Source: Neisseria zalophi
Lineage (GTDB): Bacteria; Pseudomonadota; Gammaproteobacteria; Burkholderiales; Neisseriaceae
Length of the DNA stretch: 64,000 bases
Direction of reading: 5' to 3'
NCBI RefSeq assembly: GCF_008807015.1
Contig: NZ_CP031700.1
Location: forward strand, 2,257,014-2,321,013
In this document: piece after piece, positions 8,612 through 18,176 of the stretch
How the letters are laid out: the number at the start of each line of letters is the position of its first letter
Position numbering within the stretch: the first letter of the stretch is position 1
Position numbers and translations under genes: made by a program
The notes under the pieces: generated by a model
Databases searched by the model: none
The model's input: the letters and a program-made list of their open reading frames with translations, nothing else
What the model was told of the DNA's origin: nothing

Positions 8612-8897
8612 AGTATTTCCGTATTCATCAGGCCGTCTGAAAATCAGCCCGGCTTTTTGATGTTATGATTTCATAAACGGTTTGAAAGTTCGATTGTACC
8701 AAATCTTACGCAGTTGCCGTAAAAATAACATAACCATATTAATAGTAATTAATATTACCTTATATAAATACACCGGCTCCCCTCTTTATCCCGCAAACGT
8801 AAAACTATCCCCACCGCTATTCATGCGGCATTACCGCCACACTTGGCGCACCGCCCGCTTCATGCCACAATGCCATATCCCTCAACGGAGCGACGCC

Positions 8898-9692
8898 ATG
8901 CACCCTATTTTAGCTTTCGATATCGAAACCGTACCCGATGTACAAGGCATACGCCTGTTAAACGATTTACCCGCAGATGTAGATGATGCCGATGTGGTTG
9001 CGTTTGCCCAACAGCAACGCCGCGCCCGCACCGGCAACGACTTTATGCAACACCACATGCACCAAGTGGTGGCCATTTCCTGCTGTATGCGCTGGGGGCA
9101 GGATAAAATCCACGTCGGCACCATTGGCGAAACCAGCGACAGCGAAGAAACCATGATTGCCAAGTTTTTCGACCTGATCGAAACCCACACCCCTCAACTG
9201 GTCAGCTGGAACGGCGGCGGTTTCGACCTGCCCGTATTGCACTACCGCGCACTCATCCACGGCATTCCCGCCGCCCGCTATTGGGATACCGGCGACGGCG
9301 ATTTCGGCGACAGCCGCGATTTCAAATGGAACAACTACATCAGCCGCTATCACAACCGCCATTGCGATCTGATGGACTTACTCGCACTCTACCAGCCCCG
9401 CGCCAGCGTACCGCTCGACGACATGGCCAAGCTCTGCGGTTTTCCCGGCAAACTCGGCATGGACGGCAGCAAAGTTTGGGCAGCCTATCATGCAGGCCGT
9501 CTGAAAGACATCCGCGACTATTGCGAAACCGATGCCGCCAATACCTATCTGATGTATCTGCGCTTCCGCATGATGAGCGGCGCACTCGATGCCGACGAAT
9601 ACGAAATGGAAATCAAACGGCTGAAAAACTATCTGAAAACACTGGCCGAAGAGAAAACACACTGGGCGGAGTTTTGCAGCGAATGGAAATAA
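8898..9692 (+). CDS. PolB-like 3'-5' exonuclease
   Basis: The 264-residue protein has the DnaQ/PolB exonuclease motifs in order: ExoI in FDIETVPD (Asp and Glu metal ligands), ExoII in SWNGGGFDLPVL, and ExoIII in YCETDAANTY (Tyr-x3-Asp). It matches the stand-alone predicted exonuclease family related to the PolB proofreading domain (DNA_pol_B_exo2). The start at 8898 is chosen because GGAG lies 7 bases before it and the protein then begins directly at the MHPILAFDIETVP strand. A DUS inside the gene encodes AGRLK near base 9490. The physiological substrate is unknown. Confidence 0.88.
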   Translation: MHPILAFDIETVPDVQGIRLLNDLPADVDDADVVAFAQQQRRARTGNDFMQHHMHQVVAISCCMRWGQDKIHVGTIGETSDSEETMIAKFFDLIETHTPQLVSWNGGGFDLPVLHYRALIHGIPAARYWDTGDGDFGDSRDFKWNNYISRYHNRHCDLMDLLALYQPRASVPLDDMAKLCGFPGKLGMDGSKVWAAYHAGRLKDIRDYCETDAANTYLMYLRFRMMSGALDADEYEMEIKRLKNYLKTLAEEKTHWAEFCSEWK

Positions 9693-9770
9693 CCCCTATC
9701 GGCAAGCCGCGCCGCCTTTGCGATACAATCCTTTTTTCACCACCGCAAACAGCTGAGGCCGTCTGAAAAA

Positions 9771-10547
9771 ATGAACACACCCGATTGCGCCATTCTCGGC
9801 ATGGGCTATTTAGGCCGGCCGTTGGCAGAAAAATTTTTTGAACAAGGCAGCCACGTATCGGCATTAAAACGACACATAACGTCTGACGACATCAATCTGC
9901 CGATTGACCTACACGCCGCCGATTTAAACCAAGCCGCCGCTTTTCAGGCAAACTTTTGGCCGACTTGGGCAGACAAACCCGTTTGGTTCTGCCTGTTGCC
10001 GCCCTCGGCCGTAAACCAATATGCCGACGCATTGGCCGCATGGCTTGCATTAGCCGAACAATACGGCATCGGCCATATTGTTTACAGCAGCAGTACCGGC
10101 GTTTATGGCAACGAAGTCAGGGAATGCAGCGAGCACAGCACACCAAACCCGCACACCGAAAGCACACGCAAAGTATGGCAGGCCGAACAGCTGTTTCTTA
10201 ATAGCAGTATTGAAAATATTGACATTCTGCGCTTTGGCGGCCTCTATTCGATCGAGCGGCACCCACTCAACAGCTTATTGAAACGCCGCCAAATCGCCGG
10301 TGCCCACCAACCCGTCAACGTGATACACCAAAGCCGCGCCGTAGAAGCCCTACATTACGCCGCCTGTACACCCAACGGCAGGCGCATACGCAATATTGTT
10401 GAAAACCGACATCCGCCCAAACAGCAGTTCTATCAGCATGAAGCCGCCAAGCTCGGCCTACCCGAAGCCGATTTCGCCCCCGACGACGACAGCAGCGGTA
10501 AAATCGTGACCACGGTTTATCATGATTTTGCCCATTTTTTAGCCTAA
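9771..10547 (+). CDS. NAD(P)-binding SDR-type protein (YeeZ-like)
   Basis: The 258-residue protein starts with a Rossmann strand and glycine loop (CAILGMGYLGRPLAEKF) and has YSSSTGVYG at about residues 105-113, the SDR active-site region of extended epimerases, followed by RFGGLYS. This matches the atypical SDR group around E. coli YeeZ, annotated as NAD-dependent epimerase/dehydratase family. No sugar-nucleotide operon surrounds it, so the substrate is unknown. A DUS lies just before the start codon and an inverted DUS pair follows the stop. Confidence 0.8.
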   Translation: MNTPDCAILGMGYLGRPLAEKFFEQGSHVSALKRHITSDDINLPIDLHAADLNQAAAFQANFWPTWADKPVWFCLLPPSAVNQYADALAAWLALAEQYGIGHIVYSSSTGVYGNEVRECSEHSTPNPHTESTRKVWQAEQLFLNSSIENIDILRFGGLYSIERHPLNSLLKRRQIAGAHQPVNVIHQSRAVEALHYAACTPNGRRIRNIVENRHPPKQQFYQHEAAKLGLPEADFAPDDDSSGKIVTTVYHDFAHFLA

Positions 10548-10567
10548 ACCCTGTTTACCCAACAAAC

Positions 10568-10595
10568 AGGCCGTCTGAAACCTTTCAGACGGCCT
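10568..10595 (+). terminator. DUS-pair hairpin between the SDR gene and ubiJ
   Basis: CAGGCCGTCTGAAA and TTTCAGACGGCCTG form a 13-14 bp stem with almost no loop, 20 bases beyond the SDR stop and 18 before ubiJ. There is no U-run. Confidence 0.55.
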
Positions 10596-10613
10596 GACAA
10601 TGAAAGCACCAAT

Positions 10614-11213
10614 ATGAGCGCACTTCTTCCCGTTATTAACCATTTAATCGCCCAAAACCGCGAAACCCAAGCCGGCTTGGCCGAATTTTCAGGCAAATCG
10701 TTCAGCATGCAGGCCGCCGGCCTACATATTCACGGTATCTTAGACGATCAGGGTTTTCTCAAACCCGACAACGGACAAACCGACACCCAAATCACATTCC
10801 GCCCTACCGCCATACAAAAAATCCTACAAGGCCAAACACCGGGCATCGGCGACGTCGGCATCAGCGGCGACACCCGTTTGGGCATGGCCTTATTGCCGCT
10901 TATCGGCAGCCTGCGCTACTACGCACAAGATGACTTAAGCCGCCTGCTCGGCGACAACCTTGCCAGCAATATCGGCACACGCACGGCACACGCCAACCGC
11001 CTCTTCAAACAAATGGGGCAAAGCGTTTTGGAACAACTCGGCGAATTTGCCCGCGAACCGGAATCACCCGTGCCCGACCGCGAAACGCTGGCCGCATGGG
11101 CTGCCGAAGTCGATACCCTGCGCGACGACACCTCACGGCTGGAAGCGCGCTTGGCCAAGCTGGAAAAACAAGCCGCCGAACAAGCTGAAGCCACGCATCC
11201 GAATCACGAATGA
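10614..11213 (+). CDS. ubiJ: Ubiquinone biosynthesis accessory factor UbiJ
   Basis: The 199-residue protein fits UbiJ: an N-terminal SCP2-like lipid-binding domain (about residues 1-110, with ISGDTRLGMALLPLI), a middle segment and a C-terminal coiled coil (about residues 150-195, TLRDDTSRLEARLAKLEKQ). UbiJ binds ubiquinone intermediates and scaffolds the cytosolic Ubi complex together with UbiK. Other ubiquinone genes are not adjacent here. It stands between a DUS-pair hairpin and a strong terminator, so it is probably monocistronic. Confidence 0.82.
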   Translation: MSALLPVINHLIAQNRETQAGLAEFSGKSFSMQAAGLHIHGILDDQGFLKPDNGQTDTQITFRPTAIQKILQGQTPGIGDVGISGDTRLGMALLPLIGSLRYYAQDDLSRLLGDNLASNIGTRTAHANRLFKQMGQSVLEQLGEFAREPESPVPDRETLAAWAAEVDTLRDDTSRLEARLAKLEKQAAEQAEATHPNHE

Positions 11214-11252
11214 AACCGATACCGGATATATTTTTCAGACGGCCTCACACAC

Positions 11253-11287
11253 AAAAAAACGGGCGGATATTATCCGCCCGTTTTTTT
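11253..11287. terminator. Strong bidirectional terminator between ubiJ and ribE
   Basis: Seven A residues, the arm CGGGCGGAT, its complement ATCCGCCCG and seven T residues form a perfect hairpin usable on either strand. Confidence 0.92.
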
Positions 11288-11316
11288 ATCAAGTCATTAT
11301 CAAAGCGATATCCGTG

Positions 11317-11931
11317 TTAACGTTTTTCCGCCGCCAATACCTTAGCCACCGTATCCACCACCGCCTGCGTTTGCGGGTCTACTTCAATATTAACCACATC
11401 ACCAACCTGACGGCTGCCGAATAAAGTGCGTTGTAAGGTTTCGGGAATCAGGTGCACATTAAATTCATTATCGGTCACGCTGCCGATGGTGAGGCTGCAT
11501 CCGTCCAAACCGACAAAACCTTTGGTGAGGATATAGGGTTTTAATTCGGCCGGCAGCGCAAACCACAAAGTACGGTTGTGTTCGTTTTGTTCGATGCGGG
11601 TAATCTTGGTCGTTGCCATAATATGGCCGCTCATCAAATGGCCGCCGATTTCATCACCGAAACGGGCGGCGCGTTCCAAGTTCACCAAACCGCCCGCTTC
11701 CAAGCCGCCGAGATTGGTTTTGGCCAAGGTTTCCGCCATCAGGTCGAAATCAACCTGCCGCCCGTTAATGCGGGTAATGGTCAGGCAGCAGCCGTTGTTG
11801 GCCACCGAAGCGCCGGTTTGAAGATTGTCGGCCATATTTTCAGGCAGCTCGACCGTAAACGTGCAAAAATCAGCAGCAGGCATCTCTTTGGCAACGATTT
11901 TGCCCACGCCTTGTACAATACCGGTAAACAT
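11317..11931 (-). CDS. ribE: Riboflavin synthase alpha chain
   Basis: The enzyme dismutates two 6,7-dimethyl-8-ribityllumazine molecules to riboflavin. The 204-residue protein begins with the diagnostic [12 protein letters not shown] and contains two lumazine-binding repeats: CLTI around residues 50-53 in the first and GCSLTIG near residue 145 in the second, with GHLMSGH in between. Length is normal. The gene is alone here; the rest of the rib pathway is not in the window, and I see no FMN riboswitch-like leader upstream. Confidence 0.97.
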   Translation of the reverse strand: MFTGIVQGVGKIVAKEMPAADFCTFTVELPENMADNLQTGASVANNGCCLTITRINGRQVDFDLMAETLAKTNLGGLEAGGLVNLERAARFGDEIGGHLMSGHIMATTKITRIEQNEHNRTLWFALPAELKPYILTKGFVGLDGCSLTIGSVTDNEFNVHLIPETLQRTLFGSRQVGDVVNIEVDPQTQAVVDTVAKVLAAEKR

Positions 11932-11966
11932 AAATAATTTTCCTAAATAAACAATATATTAAATTA

Positions 11967-13244
11967 TCAGCCAAGCGGCGGCACGCCCGACAAACTAATA
12001 AACATGCCCGCAATCACCGCGCTCATCAAATTCGACAGCGAGCCGGCAATCATGGCCTTAAACCCCAAGCGCGCCACATCATGGCGGCGGTTCGGCGCCA
12101 TAATACTCAAACCGCCCACCAGCACCGCAATCGAGCCCAGATTGGCAAACCCGCACAAAGCAAAAGAAATAATCGCCTGAGTATGGCTGCTTAATTGTAC
12201 GGCAGATTCGGGGGTCAGATACTTCACAAATTCGGCATACGCCACAAACTCGTTCACCACCAACTTCTGCCCGATAAGCGAACCGGCAACGCCCGCTTCC
12301 TGCCACGGGATACCGATCACCCACGCCAGCGGCGCAAACAACACCCCTAAAATGCCTTGCAGGGTTACATCTTCATAGCCGAACCAACCCGCCACACCGC
12401 CTATCATGCCGTTAATCAACGCAATCAGCGCCACAAACGCCAGCAGCGAAGCGCCGACGGCAAACGCAATCTGCGCCCCGGTTACCGCACCGCCGGCCGC
12501 CGCGTCAATCACATTGGCCGGTTTTTCCGTTTCGGTATCTTCTTCCACCTCAGTGACTTCAGGCTTTTTTCCGGTTTCCGGCACCAACAACTTGGCAAAC
12601 AGCAACCCGCCCGGCGCCGCCATAAACGACGCCGCAATCAGATAAGGCAGCGGCACCCCCATTTGGGCATAACCGGCCAACACCGACCCGGCCACCGAAG
12701 CCAAGCCGCCGCTCATAATAGCGAATAGTTCGGACTCGGTCATCGTGCGGATATACGGGCGCACCACCAGCGGCGCTTCGGTTTGGCCGACAAAAATATT
12801 GGCGGCCGCCGACATCGATTCCGTTTTCGACGTGCCCAGAATTTTTTGCAAAAAACCACCGATCAGCTTAATCAGCAGCTGCATCACGCCGATATAATAC
12901 AGCACTGCCATCAACGACGAGAAAAACACAATCATCGGCAACACACGAAACGCAAACACAAAACCGCCGCCGCCAAACACTTCAAACATTTGATCGGACA
13001 CCAAACCGCCAAACAGGAAAGCCACCCCGTCGTTACCATAGGCAATCACATTATCAACCGCTTCGGAAATACCCAGCAGGCCGTCGCGCCCCCACGGTAC
13101 ATAGAGCACCAGCGCGCCTAAAGCCACCTGAATCAGAAACGCCCCCGCAACGGTGCGTAAATTAATCGCTTTCCGGCTGCTGGAAAGCAATACGGCAATC
13201 GCGATTAAAACCGCCATACCGAGCAAGCTGTGCAATACGCCCAT
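11967..13244 (-). CDS. nupC: NupC-family nucleoside:cation symporter
   Basis: This concentrative nucleoside transporter has 425 residues when started at 13244 (GAGG shortly before the ATG). Family hallmarks are [33 protein letters not shown] (nucleoside-binding hairpin), LNEFVAY-like [12 protein letters not shown] and [18 protein letters not shown]. It imports nucleosides with H+ or Na+ across the inner membrane. A charged acidic loop ([14 protein letters not shown]) separates the two halves. The upstream in-frame extension to 13412 lacks a ribosome-binding site and is rejected. Confidence 0.93.
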   Translation of the reverse strand: MGVLHSLLGMAVLIAIAVLLSSSRKAINLRTVAGAFLIQVALGALVLYVPWGRDGLLGISEAVDNVIAYGNDGVAFLFGGLVSDQMFEVFGGGGFVFAFRVLPMIVFFSSLMAVLYYIGVMQLLIKLIGGFLQKILGTSKTESMSAAANIFVGQTEAPLVVRPYIRTMTESELFAIMSGGLASVAGSVLAGYAQMGVPLPYLIAASFMAAPGGLLFAKLLVPETGKKPEVTEVEEDTETEKPANVIDAAAGGAVTGAQIAFAVGASLLAFVALIALINGMIGGVAGWFGYEDVTLQGILGVLFAPLAWVIGIPWQEAGVAGSLIGQKLVVNEFVAYAEFVKYLTPESAVQLSSHTQAIISFALCGFANLGSIAVLVGGLSIMAPNRRHDVARLGFKAMIAGSLSNLMSAVIAGMFISLSGVPPLG

Positions 13245-13445
13245 GAGCCTCTTCCTTTTCGGATAAATCGACCTCATTATAAATAAAACAAACTCGTTCA
13301 GGCCATCTGAAAACTGATAAGATAAAAAAACAGCCGTTGCCCCGCCGCAGCCGACCGCAAACACCGCACGGCCGGCCTGCCCGTAAAACAGGCCGTCTGA
13401 ATATAAAAACATGCAATAAACCTAAAACTTAAGATAGGAAATACC

Positions 13446-13883
13446 ATGTCTTCATACCGCTTTACCCTACCCTCGTCTTCCGGCCAAGATTTCGTTTCCG
13501 ACGAACACCTGCCGCTGATTATCTATTTTTACCCCAAAGACAACACCCCCGGCTGCACCACCGAAGGGCTGGACTTCAACGCCCGTTTGGAACAATTCCA
13601 AGCACTCGGCTATACCGTGGTCGGCATTTCGCGCGACAGCGTCAAATCGCATCAAAACTTTTGCAACAAACAAGGTTTCCGCTTCGAACTTTTGAGCGAC
13701 AAAGAAGAAACCGTGTGCAAAATGTTCGACGTCATCAAACTGAAAAAACTCTACGGCAAAGAATCATTGGGCATCGAACGCAGCACCTTTGTGCTCAACG
13801 AAAAAGGCGAAATCATCCACGAATGGCGCAAAGTCAAAGCTGCCGGACACGCCCAAGAAGTATTAGAAACCCTGAGCCGGTAA
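13446..13883 (+). CDS. bcp: Thioredoxin-dependent peroxiredoxin Bcp
   Basis: Bcp/PrxQ reduces hydroperoxides. The peroxidatic cysteine is C37 in YPKDNTPGCTTE. The second cysteine five residues on, found in E. coli Bcp, is absent. A cysteine at residue 73 (HQNFCNKQ) lies 36 residues further, the spacing of the alpha-3 type of resolving cysteine, so this may be an atypical 2-Cys enzyme. Length is 145 residues. AGGAAA precedes the ATG. The following GNAT, ogt and xerD genes are close behind and probably cotranscribed. Confidence 0.93.
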   Translation: MSSYRFTLPSSSGQDFVSDEHLPLIIYFYPKDNTPGCTTEGLDFNARLEQFQALGYTVVGISRDSVKSHQNFCNKQGFRFELLSDKEETVCKMFDVIKLKKLYGKESLGIERSTFVLNEKGEIIHEWRKVKAAGHAQEVLETLSR

Positions 13884-13919
13884 GCCGGCCGCCCTCTTTA
13901 AAAATTGAAAGCACACACC

Positions 13920-14507
13920 ATGCAGACACCTCAAGCCGTTGTTTTACGCCTCAACGCCATCCGCCTGGAGCCGCTGGCAGCCGAGCATGCAGAAGCCCTA
14001 AGCCGTGCCACCGCCGACGGCGAAGTGTGGCGGCTGGTTTTTGCTTCCGCACCCGAGCCCGACAAAACCGAAGCCTATATTCAGACGGCCTTATCCACGC
14101 CCAACCGCTTGGCTTTCGCCGTGATAGACGAAACCTCCGGCGAAGTCATCGGCAGCACCAGTTATCACGATATCAATCAAGCGGCCGGCCGTGTGGAAAT
14201 CGGCCATACTTGGTATGCAAAAAGCCGTTGGCGCAGCCATGTCAACACCACCTGCAAATACCTGCTGCTTTGTCATGCCTTTGAAACGCTCGGCTGCCAA
14301 ACGGTAGGCTGGCGAACCGATATACTCAATACCCGTTCCCAACAGGCCATCGAACGTTTGGGCGCGAAGAAAGACGGCGTTATACGCGGCTTCCAAACCC
14401 GTCGCGACGGCAGTGTACGCGACACCGTGATGTACAGCATGACACGCGAAGAATGGCCCGAACACAAAGCGCGTTTACAAAGCAAACTCAACCTTTCCCC
14501 CACCTGA
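13920..14507 (+). CDS. GNAT-family N-acetyltransferase (RimJ/RimL-like)
   Basis: The 195-residue protein has the RimJ/RimL-type acetyltransferase layout: LRLNAIRLEPLAAEHAEAL at the N-terminus, VIGSTSYHDINQAAGRVEIGHTW strands in the middle, and the CoA-site helix NTRSQQAIERLGAKKDGV near residue 140. The C-terminal RDTVMYSMTREEW closes the fold. It probably acetylates an amino group of a protein or small molecule; the target is unknown. The ATG at 13920 is preferred to an in-frame TTG at 13905. It sits 36 bases after bcp and 14 before ogt. Confidence 0.85.
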   Translation: MQTPQAVVLRLNAIRLEPLAAEHAEALSRATADGEVWRLVFASAPEPDKTEAYIQTALSTPNRLAFAVIDETSGEVIGSTSYHDINQAAGRVEIGHTWYAKSRWRSHVNTTCKYLLLCHAFETLGCQTVGWRTDILNTRSQQAIERLGAKKDGVIRGFQTRRDGSVRDTVMYSMTREEWPEHKARLQSKLNLSPT

Positions 14508-14521
14508 TTTTCAGACGGCCT

Positions 14522-14983
14522 ATGATGAATTATCCCTGCCTTTACGCCGCCCCGTTCGGCAATATCACCCTGATTTTCGACGGACAGGGCAACCTGCTCG
14601 AAGTGCACCTCTACGGCCATCCCGAGCACGCCCCCTATCCCTTGCCGGAAGCTTGGCGGCAAAAGCTCGATGACTACTTCTCAGGCCGTCTGAAAAACTT
14701 TAACCACCCTGCATCTACACACGGCACACCGTTTCAGCAGAAAGTCTGGCAGGCCATTGCCGAAATTCCGGCCGGCGAAGTGCAAACTTATCAAGATATC
14801 GCCCGCCGTATCGGCAGCCATCCCCGCGCCGTCGGCTCCGCCTGCGGGAAAAACCCGTTGGCGTTAGTGGTACCCTGCCACCGCGTGGTCGCCAAACAAG
14901 GCTTAGGCGGGTTTTCCTGCAAAGAAGGCGATGCCCTTTCCATCAAACGCTGGCTGTTAAAACACGAAGGCATCAACCTATAA
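14522..14983 (+). CDS. ogt: Methylated-DNA--protein-cysteine methyltransferase
   Basis: This suicide enzyme removes O6-methylguanine lesions. The C-terminal DNA-binding domain shows the helix-turn-helix YQDIARRIGSHPRAVGSA, the asparagine hinge and the active-site motif VVPCHRVV with its acceptor cysteine, followed by GLGGFSCK. The start at 14522 gives 153 residues. A DUS directly abuts this ATG (14510-14521), and another is inside the gene near base 14687. The longer in-frame ORF that overlaps the GNAT gene is rejected. It shares its probable operon with xerD, 20 bases downstream. Confidence 0.94.
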   Translation: MMNYPCLYAAPFGNITLIFDGQGNLLEVHLYGHPEHAPYPLPEAWRQKLDDYFSGRLKNFNHPASTHGTPFQQKVWQAIAEIPAGEVQTYQDIARRIGSHPRAVGSACGKNPLALVVPCHRVVAKQGLGGFSCKEGDALSIKRWLLKHEGINL

Positions 14984-15003
14984 CCACCGCACCGATACCC
15001 GCC

Positions 15004-15879
15004 ATGACCGATCCGCTTACCGACCGCCTGCTCGAACACCTTTGGCTAAGTAACAGACTCAGCCAAAACACCCTCGACGGCTACCGCCGCGATCTGCAAA
15101 AAATTGCCGCCCGCCTAGCCGAACAAGGTTTGAACTGGCAAACCGCCCAAAGCACCGACTTGGCTGCCGCCATTTATCACCCAAACGAAAAACCCCGTTC
15201 GCAAGCCCGCGCCCTATCCGCCTGCAAACGGCTCTACGGCTGGCTGAGCGAAACCGAACAACGGCCCGACAACCCGACCCGACACCTCACCGCCCCCAAG
15301 CAGGTTAAAACCCTACCCCAACTGATTACCGAAGCCCAAATCGACCGCCTGCTCGACGCCCCCGACACCGACACCCCGCACGGTTTACGCGATAAAGCCC
15401 TGCTCGAACTGCTCTACGCCACCGGCTTGCGCGTCAGCGAAGCGGTCAAACTCAAAATCAACGAAATCAACCTGCAAAAAGGCATTATCAACACCATCGG
15501 CAAAGGCAACAAACAGCGTATCGTCCCCCTAGGGCAGGAAGCAGCCTACTGGATAGAACGCTACGCCGCCGAAGCCCGCCCGCAACTGCTCAAACACAAA
15601 GCCTGCGATGAAATGTTTGTCAGCCAAAAGCGCACCGGTATTTCACGGCAACTGGCTTGGATGATTGTCGAAAAATATGCCGAAGCCGCCGGCATCAGCC
15701 AACTCAGCCCGCACGGCCTGCGCCATGCGTTTGCCACCCATCTGGTGAACCATGGTGCCGACCTCCGAGTCGTGCAAATGCTGCTCGGCCATGCCGATAT
15801 CAGCACCACCCAGATTTATACCCATGTTGCCAACGAACGCTTAAAAAATATTGTGCAAACACACCACCCGCGCGGGTAA
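15004..15879 (+). CDS. xerD: Site-specific tyrosine recombinase XerD
   Basis: XerD and XerC resolve chromosome dimers at dif. The 291-residue protein has an N-terminal SAM-like core-binding domain (about residues 1-90) and the catalytic domain with Arg in ATGLRVSEAV, Lys in GKGNKQR, the HGLRH motif, His in LLGHADISTTQIY and the nucleophilic Tyr in QIYTHV. Length and motifs fit housekeeping XerD rather than a phage integrase. It is the last gene of the bcp-GNAT-ogt-xerD group and ends at a strong terminator. Confidence 0.95.
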   Translation: MTDPLTDRLLEHLWLSNRLSQNTLDGYRRDLQKIAARLAEQGLNWQTAQSTDLAAAIYHPNEKPRSQARALSACKRLYGWLSETEQRPDNPTRHLTAPKQVKTLPQLITEAQIDRLLDAPDTDTPHGLRDKALLELLYATGLRVSEAVKLKINEINLQKGIINTIGKGNKQRIVPLGQEAAYWIERYAAEARPQLLKHKACDEMFVSQKRTGISRQLAWMIVEKYAEAAGISQLSPHGLRHAFATHLVNHGADLRVVQMLLGHADISTTQIYTHVANERLKNIVQTHHPRG

Positions 15880-15890
15880 ATGGTTCAATC

Positions 15891-15930
15891 AATAAAGGGC
15901 TGATACACGCTAGGTATCAGCCCTTTATTT
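15891..15930. terminator. Strong bidirectional terminator after xerD
   Basis: AATAAAGGGCTGATAC and GTATCAGCCCTTTATT form a 16-bp perfect stem with A and T tracts on either side. Confidence 0.92.
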
Positions 15931-15985
15931 AGGCTTTTCAGACGGCCTGCCAAGCCTTAGCTAAAATATTAGTGCTATTTATTCA

Positions 15986-17041
15986 TTAACCGGCAAATGC
16001 CGCCGCCAATCGCATGATAATATCAGCAGCACTGCCCGCTTGTGCCAACACCGCATTCTGCCCTGCCCACAACGGTGAAAATTCATCCGTTCCCTGTGCT
16101 TCTGCTGCCGCCCTTAGCGGTGCCGATGCCGACTGCGCCAAAGGAAACGGCGGTGCAGCCGGATTAACAGGCCCTGCTTCGCGGATAAAACGATTGCGAA
16201 TACCCCGTGCCAAACCGCCGCTAAACACATTGGTCAACACCGTATCCGCAGCACGCGGGCTTTGCAGAGCGGCACGGTGCCGCTCGGAAGTATCGGCCTC
16301 ATCGGCCGACAACAGCGCCGTACCGATTTGAATCCCGGCCGCCCCCAATGCCCTTGCGGCACGAGCGGTTGCTTCATTACTAATGCCTCCTGCCGCGACT
16401 ACCGGCAATGCCACCGCTTCGCACACTTGCGGTAGCAAACTGAACAATCCGGCCTGATGTGCTTGCGCTTCGTCCATAAATGTCCCCCTATGCCCGCCCG
16501 CTTCCAAACCTTGTGCAATCACAATATCGGCACCCTTGTCGGCCAACAGACATGCTTCTGCAACCGTTGTTGCCGTCGACATCACCACCGCACCGCTGCT
16601 TTTCACTTTGTCCAATAAAGGCTGGTCGGGTAGCCCGAAATGAAAACTCACTACCGGCGGCTTATAGGCCATTACAATTTCCGCCTGTTCATTGCTAAAA
16701 GGCTGCCTGCCGCCACCCGATTTAATATCGTGTTCGGTCAAGCCGAACGCCCGATAAAAAGGTGCCAATACGGCCAACCATTCCGCTTGTTGTTGCGGTT
16801 GATATTCCGGCTGTTTGTGTGCAAAGAAATTAATATTGAAGGGTTGGTCGGTGTGGCGGCGTATGGTTTCGATTTCGGCGCATAATTTTTCAGGCGGCAA
16901 CATCGCCGCAGGCAACGACCCCAAGGCTCCGGCATGGCAGGCAGCCAACGTCAGTCGGCTGCTTTGCACCCCTGCCATCGGTGCCTGAATCAGCGGCAGT
17001 TTAGTGCCGAGTAGTTTTAATAATGTTGTTGTCCGGTTCAT
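15986..17041 (-). CDS. Nitronate monooxygenase (2-nitropropane dioxygenase family)
   Basis: This FMN-dependent TIM-barrel enzyme family oxidises alkyl nitronates. Visible features are PLIQAPMAGVQSS at the N-terminus, PFNINFFAHK, VSFHFGLPD, and GLEAGGHRG plus VVAAGGIS as phosphate-binding glycine motifs. The start at 17041 (351 residues) has an excellent AGAGGAGGT ribosome-binding site; the ORF extends 13 codons further upstream without one. It likely detoxifies nitronates such as propionate-3-nitronate. It is monocistronic between the xerD terminator and a DUS pair. Confidence 0.9.
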   Translation of the reverse strand: MNRTTTLLKLLGTKLPLIQAPMAGVQSSRLTLAACHAGALGSLPAAMLPPEKLCAEIETIRRHTDQPFNINFFAHKQPEYQPQQQAEWLAVLAPFYRAFGLTEHDIKSGGGRQPFSNEQAEIVMAYKPPVVSFHFGLPDQPLLDKVKSSGAVVMSTATTVAEACLLADKGADIVIAQGLEAGGHRGTFMDEAQAHQAGLFSLLPQVCEAVALPVVAAGGISNEATARAARALGAAGIQIGTALLSADEADTSERHRAALQSPRAADTVLTNVFSGGLARGIRNRFIREAGPVNPAAPPFPLAQSASAPLRAAAEAQGTDEFSPLWAGQNAVLAQAGSAADIIMRLAAAFAG

Positions 17042-17156
17042 TTTACCTCCTCTGTTTCTTTGTATCTTAATCCGTTTCAAGCCGGTATGCTTTTATAGTT
17101 AGTTATCTTATCAGGCTTTGCTTGGCTTTTTCACTACGATTATCCTTTTTCATTTC

Positions 17157-17187
17157 AGGCCGTCTGAAATCATTTTTCAGACGGCCT
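17157..17187. terminator. Inverted DUS pair between pot operon and nitronate monooxygenase gene
   Basis: AGGCCGTCTGAA and TTCAGACGGCCT form a 12-bp stem with a 7-base loop. It lies beyond the pot terminator and upstream of the monooxygenase gene. Confidence 0.5.
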
Positions 17188-17248
17188 AAATCTTTATCTT
17201 TATATTCGCCGCACCCCACTATTTTTCACCCGCCGTACAACGGCAATA

Positions 17249-17275
17249 AGAAAAGCTGCCGTTTTCAGGCAGCTT
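17249..17275 (-). terminator. Terminator of the potGHI operon
   Basis: AAGCTGCC and GGCAGCTT form the stem; on the minus strand it runs into TTTTCTT. It lies 19 bases after the potI stop. Confidence 0.75.
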
Positions 17276-17294
17276 CTATGATTATCACCATCTA

Positions 17295-18176
17295 TTAAGC
17301 GTCTAATGCTATTTTTTCCTGACGGTAGGCTTCGGCGGCTTCCCGTTCGCGTTTGGTTGTCTGGCGCATCATATAATAATTAATGGCAATTACCAGCGTG
17401 CCGACAATGGTAATCATAATGGTCGCCAATACGTTCATTTGCGGATCCAGACCCAGTTTGATTTTTGAGAAAATCACTTGCGGCAGGGTTGAAGAGCCGG
17501 GGCCGGATAAGAACGATGTAATCACCAAGTCATCCAACGATAAAGTGATGCCGAGCAGGAAGCCCGAAGCAATCGCCGGTGCAATCAGCGGCAGGGTAAT
17601 CACAAAGAAGATTTTCAGCGGGCGCGCGCCCAAGTCCATCGCGGCTTCTTCCAGAGATTGGTCCAGCTCGACCAAACGCGACCGGATCACCACCGTGATA
17701 TAAGCCATACACAATGTGGTATGCCCTAAGAAAATGGTGAAAAAACCGCGGTCGAAATACAGCCACCCTAACAGCTCGCTGTTTTGCAAAAATATCTGAA
17801 CCTGAATAATCAGCAACAGCATGGATAAGCCGGTAATCACATCCGGCATCACCATCGGCGCGGATACCATACCGGCAAACAATGTGCTGCCGCGGAAACG
17901 TTTGATACGCGCCAAGGCATAGCCTGCCAGTGTGCCGAGAATCACGGCCGCCAGAGAAGACACCACGGCAATCCGCAGCGATAACCATGCCGCTTCAAGA
18001 ATGGTGCTGTTGCTAGCCAATTCGCCATACCATTTGGTTGAAAACCCGCCCCAAACCGTCACCAATTTGGATTCGTTAAACGAATAAATCACCAAAACCA
18101 CTAGCGGTATATAAAGAAAGGCCAAGCCTAAACCCAACATCAGCTTCAGGAACCAAGAAAGCTTATATTTAGACAT
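17295..18176 (-). CDS. potI: Putrescine/spermidine ABC transporter permease PotI
   Basis: This inner-membrane permease has 293 residues, about six transmembrane helices and the EAA loop EEAAMDLGARPLKIFFVITLPLIAP-type signature (about residues 175-200) that contacts the ATPase. The N-terminal FNESKLVTVWGGFSTKWY is typical of the PotC/PotI subfamily. Its start overlaps the potH stop by one base (ATGA arrangement), showing translational coupling. It is the last gene of potG-potH-potI. Confidence 0.92.
   Translation of the reverse strand: MSKYKLSWFLKLMLGLGLAFLYIPLVVLVIYSFNESKLVTVWGGFSTKWYGELASNSTILEAAWLSLRIAVVSSLAAVILGTLAGYALARIKRFRGSTLFAGMVSAPMVMPDVITGLSMLLLIIQVQIFLQNSELLGWLYFDRGFFTIFLGHTTLCMAYITVVIRSRLVELDQSLEEAAMDLGARPLKIFFVITLPLIAPAIASGFLLGITLSLDDLVITSFLSGPGSSTLPQVIFSKIKLGLDPQMNVLATIMITIVGTLVIAINYYMMRQTTKREREAAEAYRQEKIALDA

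Noticed and set aside
8682..8897. 72-codon extension upstream of the exonuclease
   Set aside because: No family resemblance; a GGAG is correctly placed before the ATG at 8898.
8967..9362. Long ORF on the minus strand opposite the exonuclease gene
   Set aside because: G+C-rich third positions of the real gene open this frame; the plus-strand exonuclease motifs are unambiguous.
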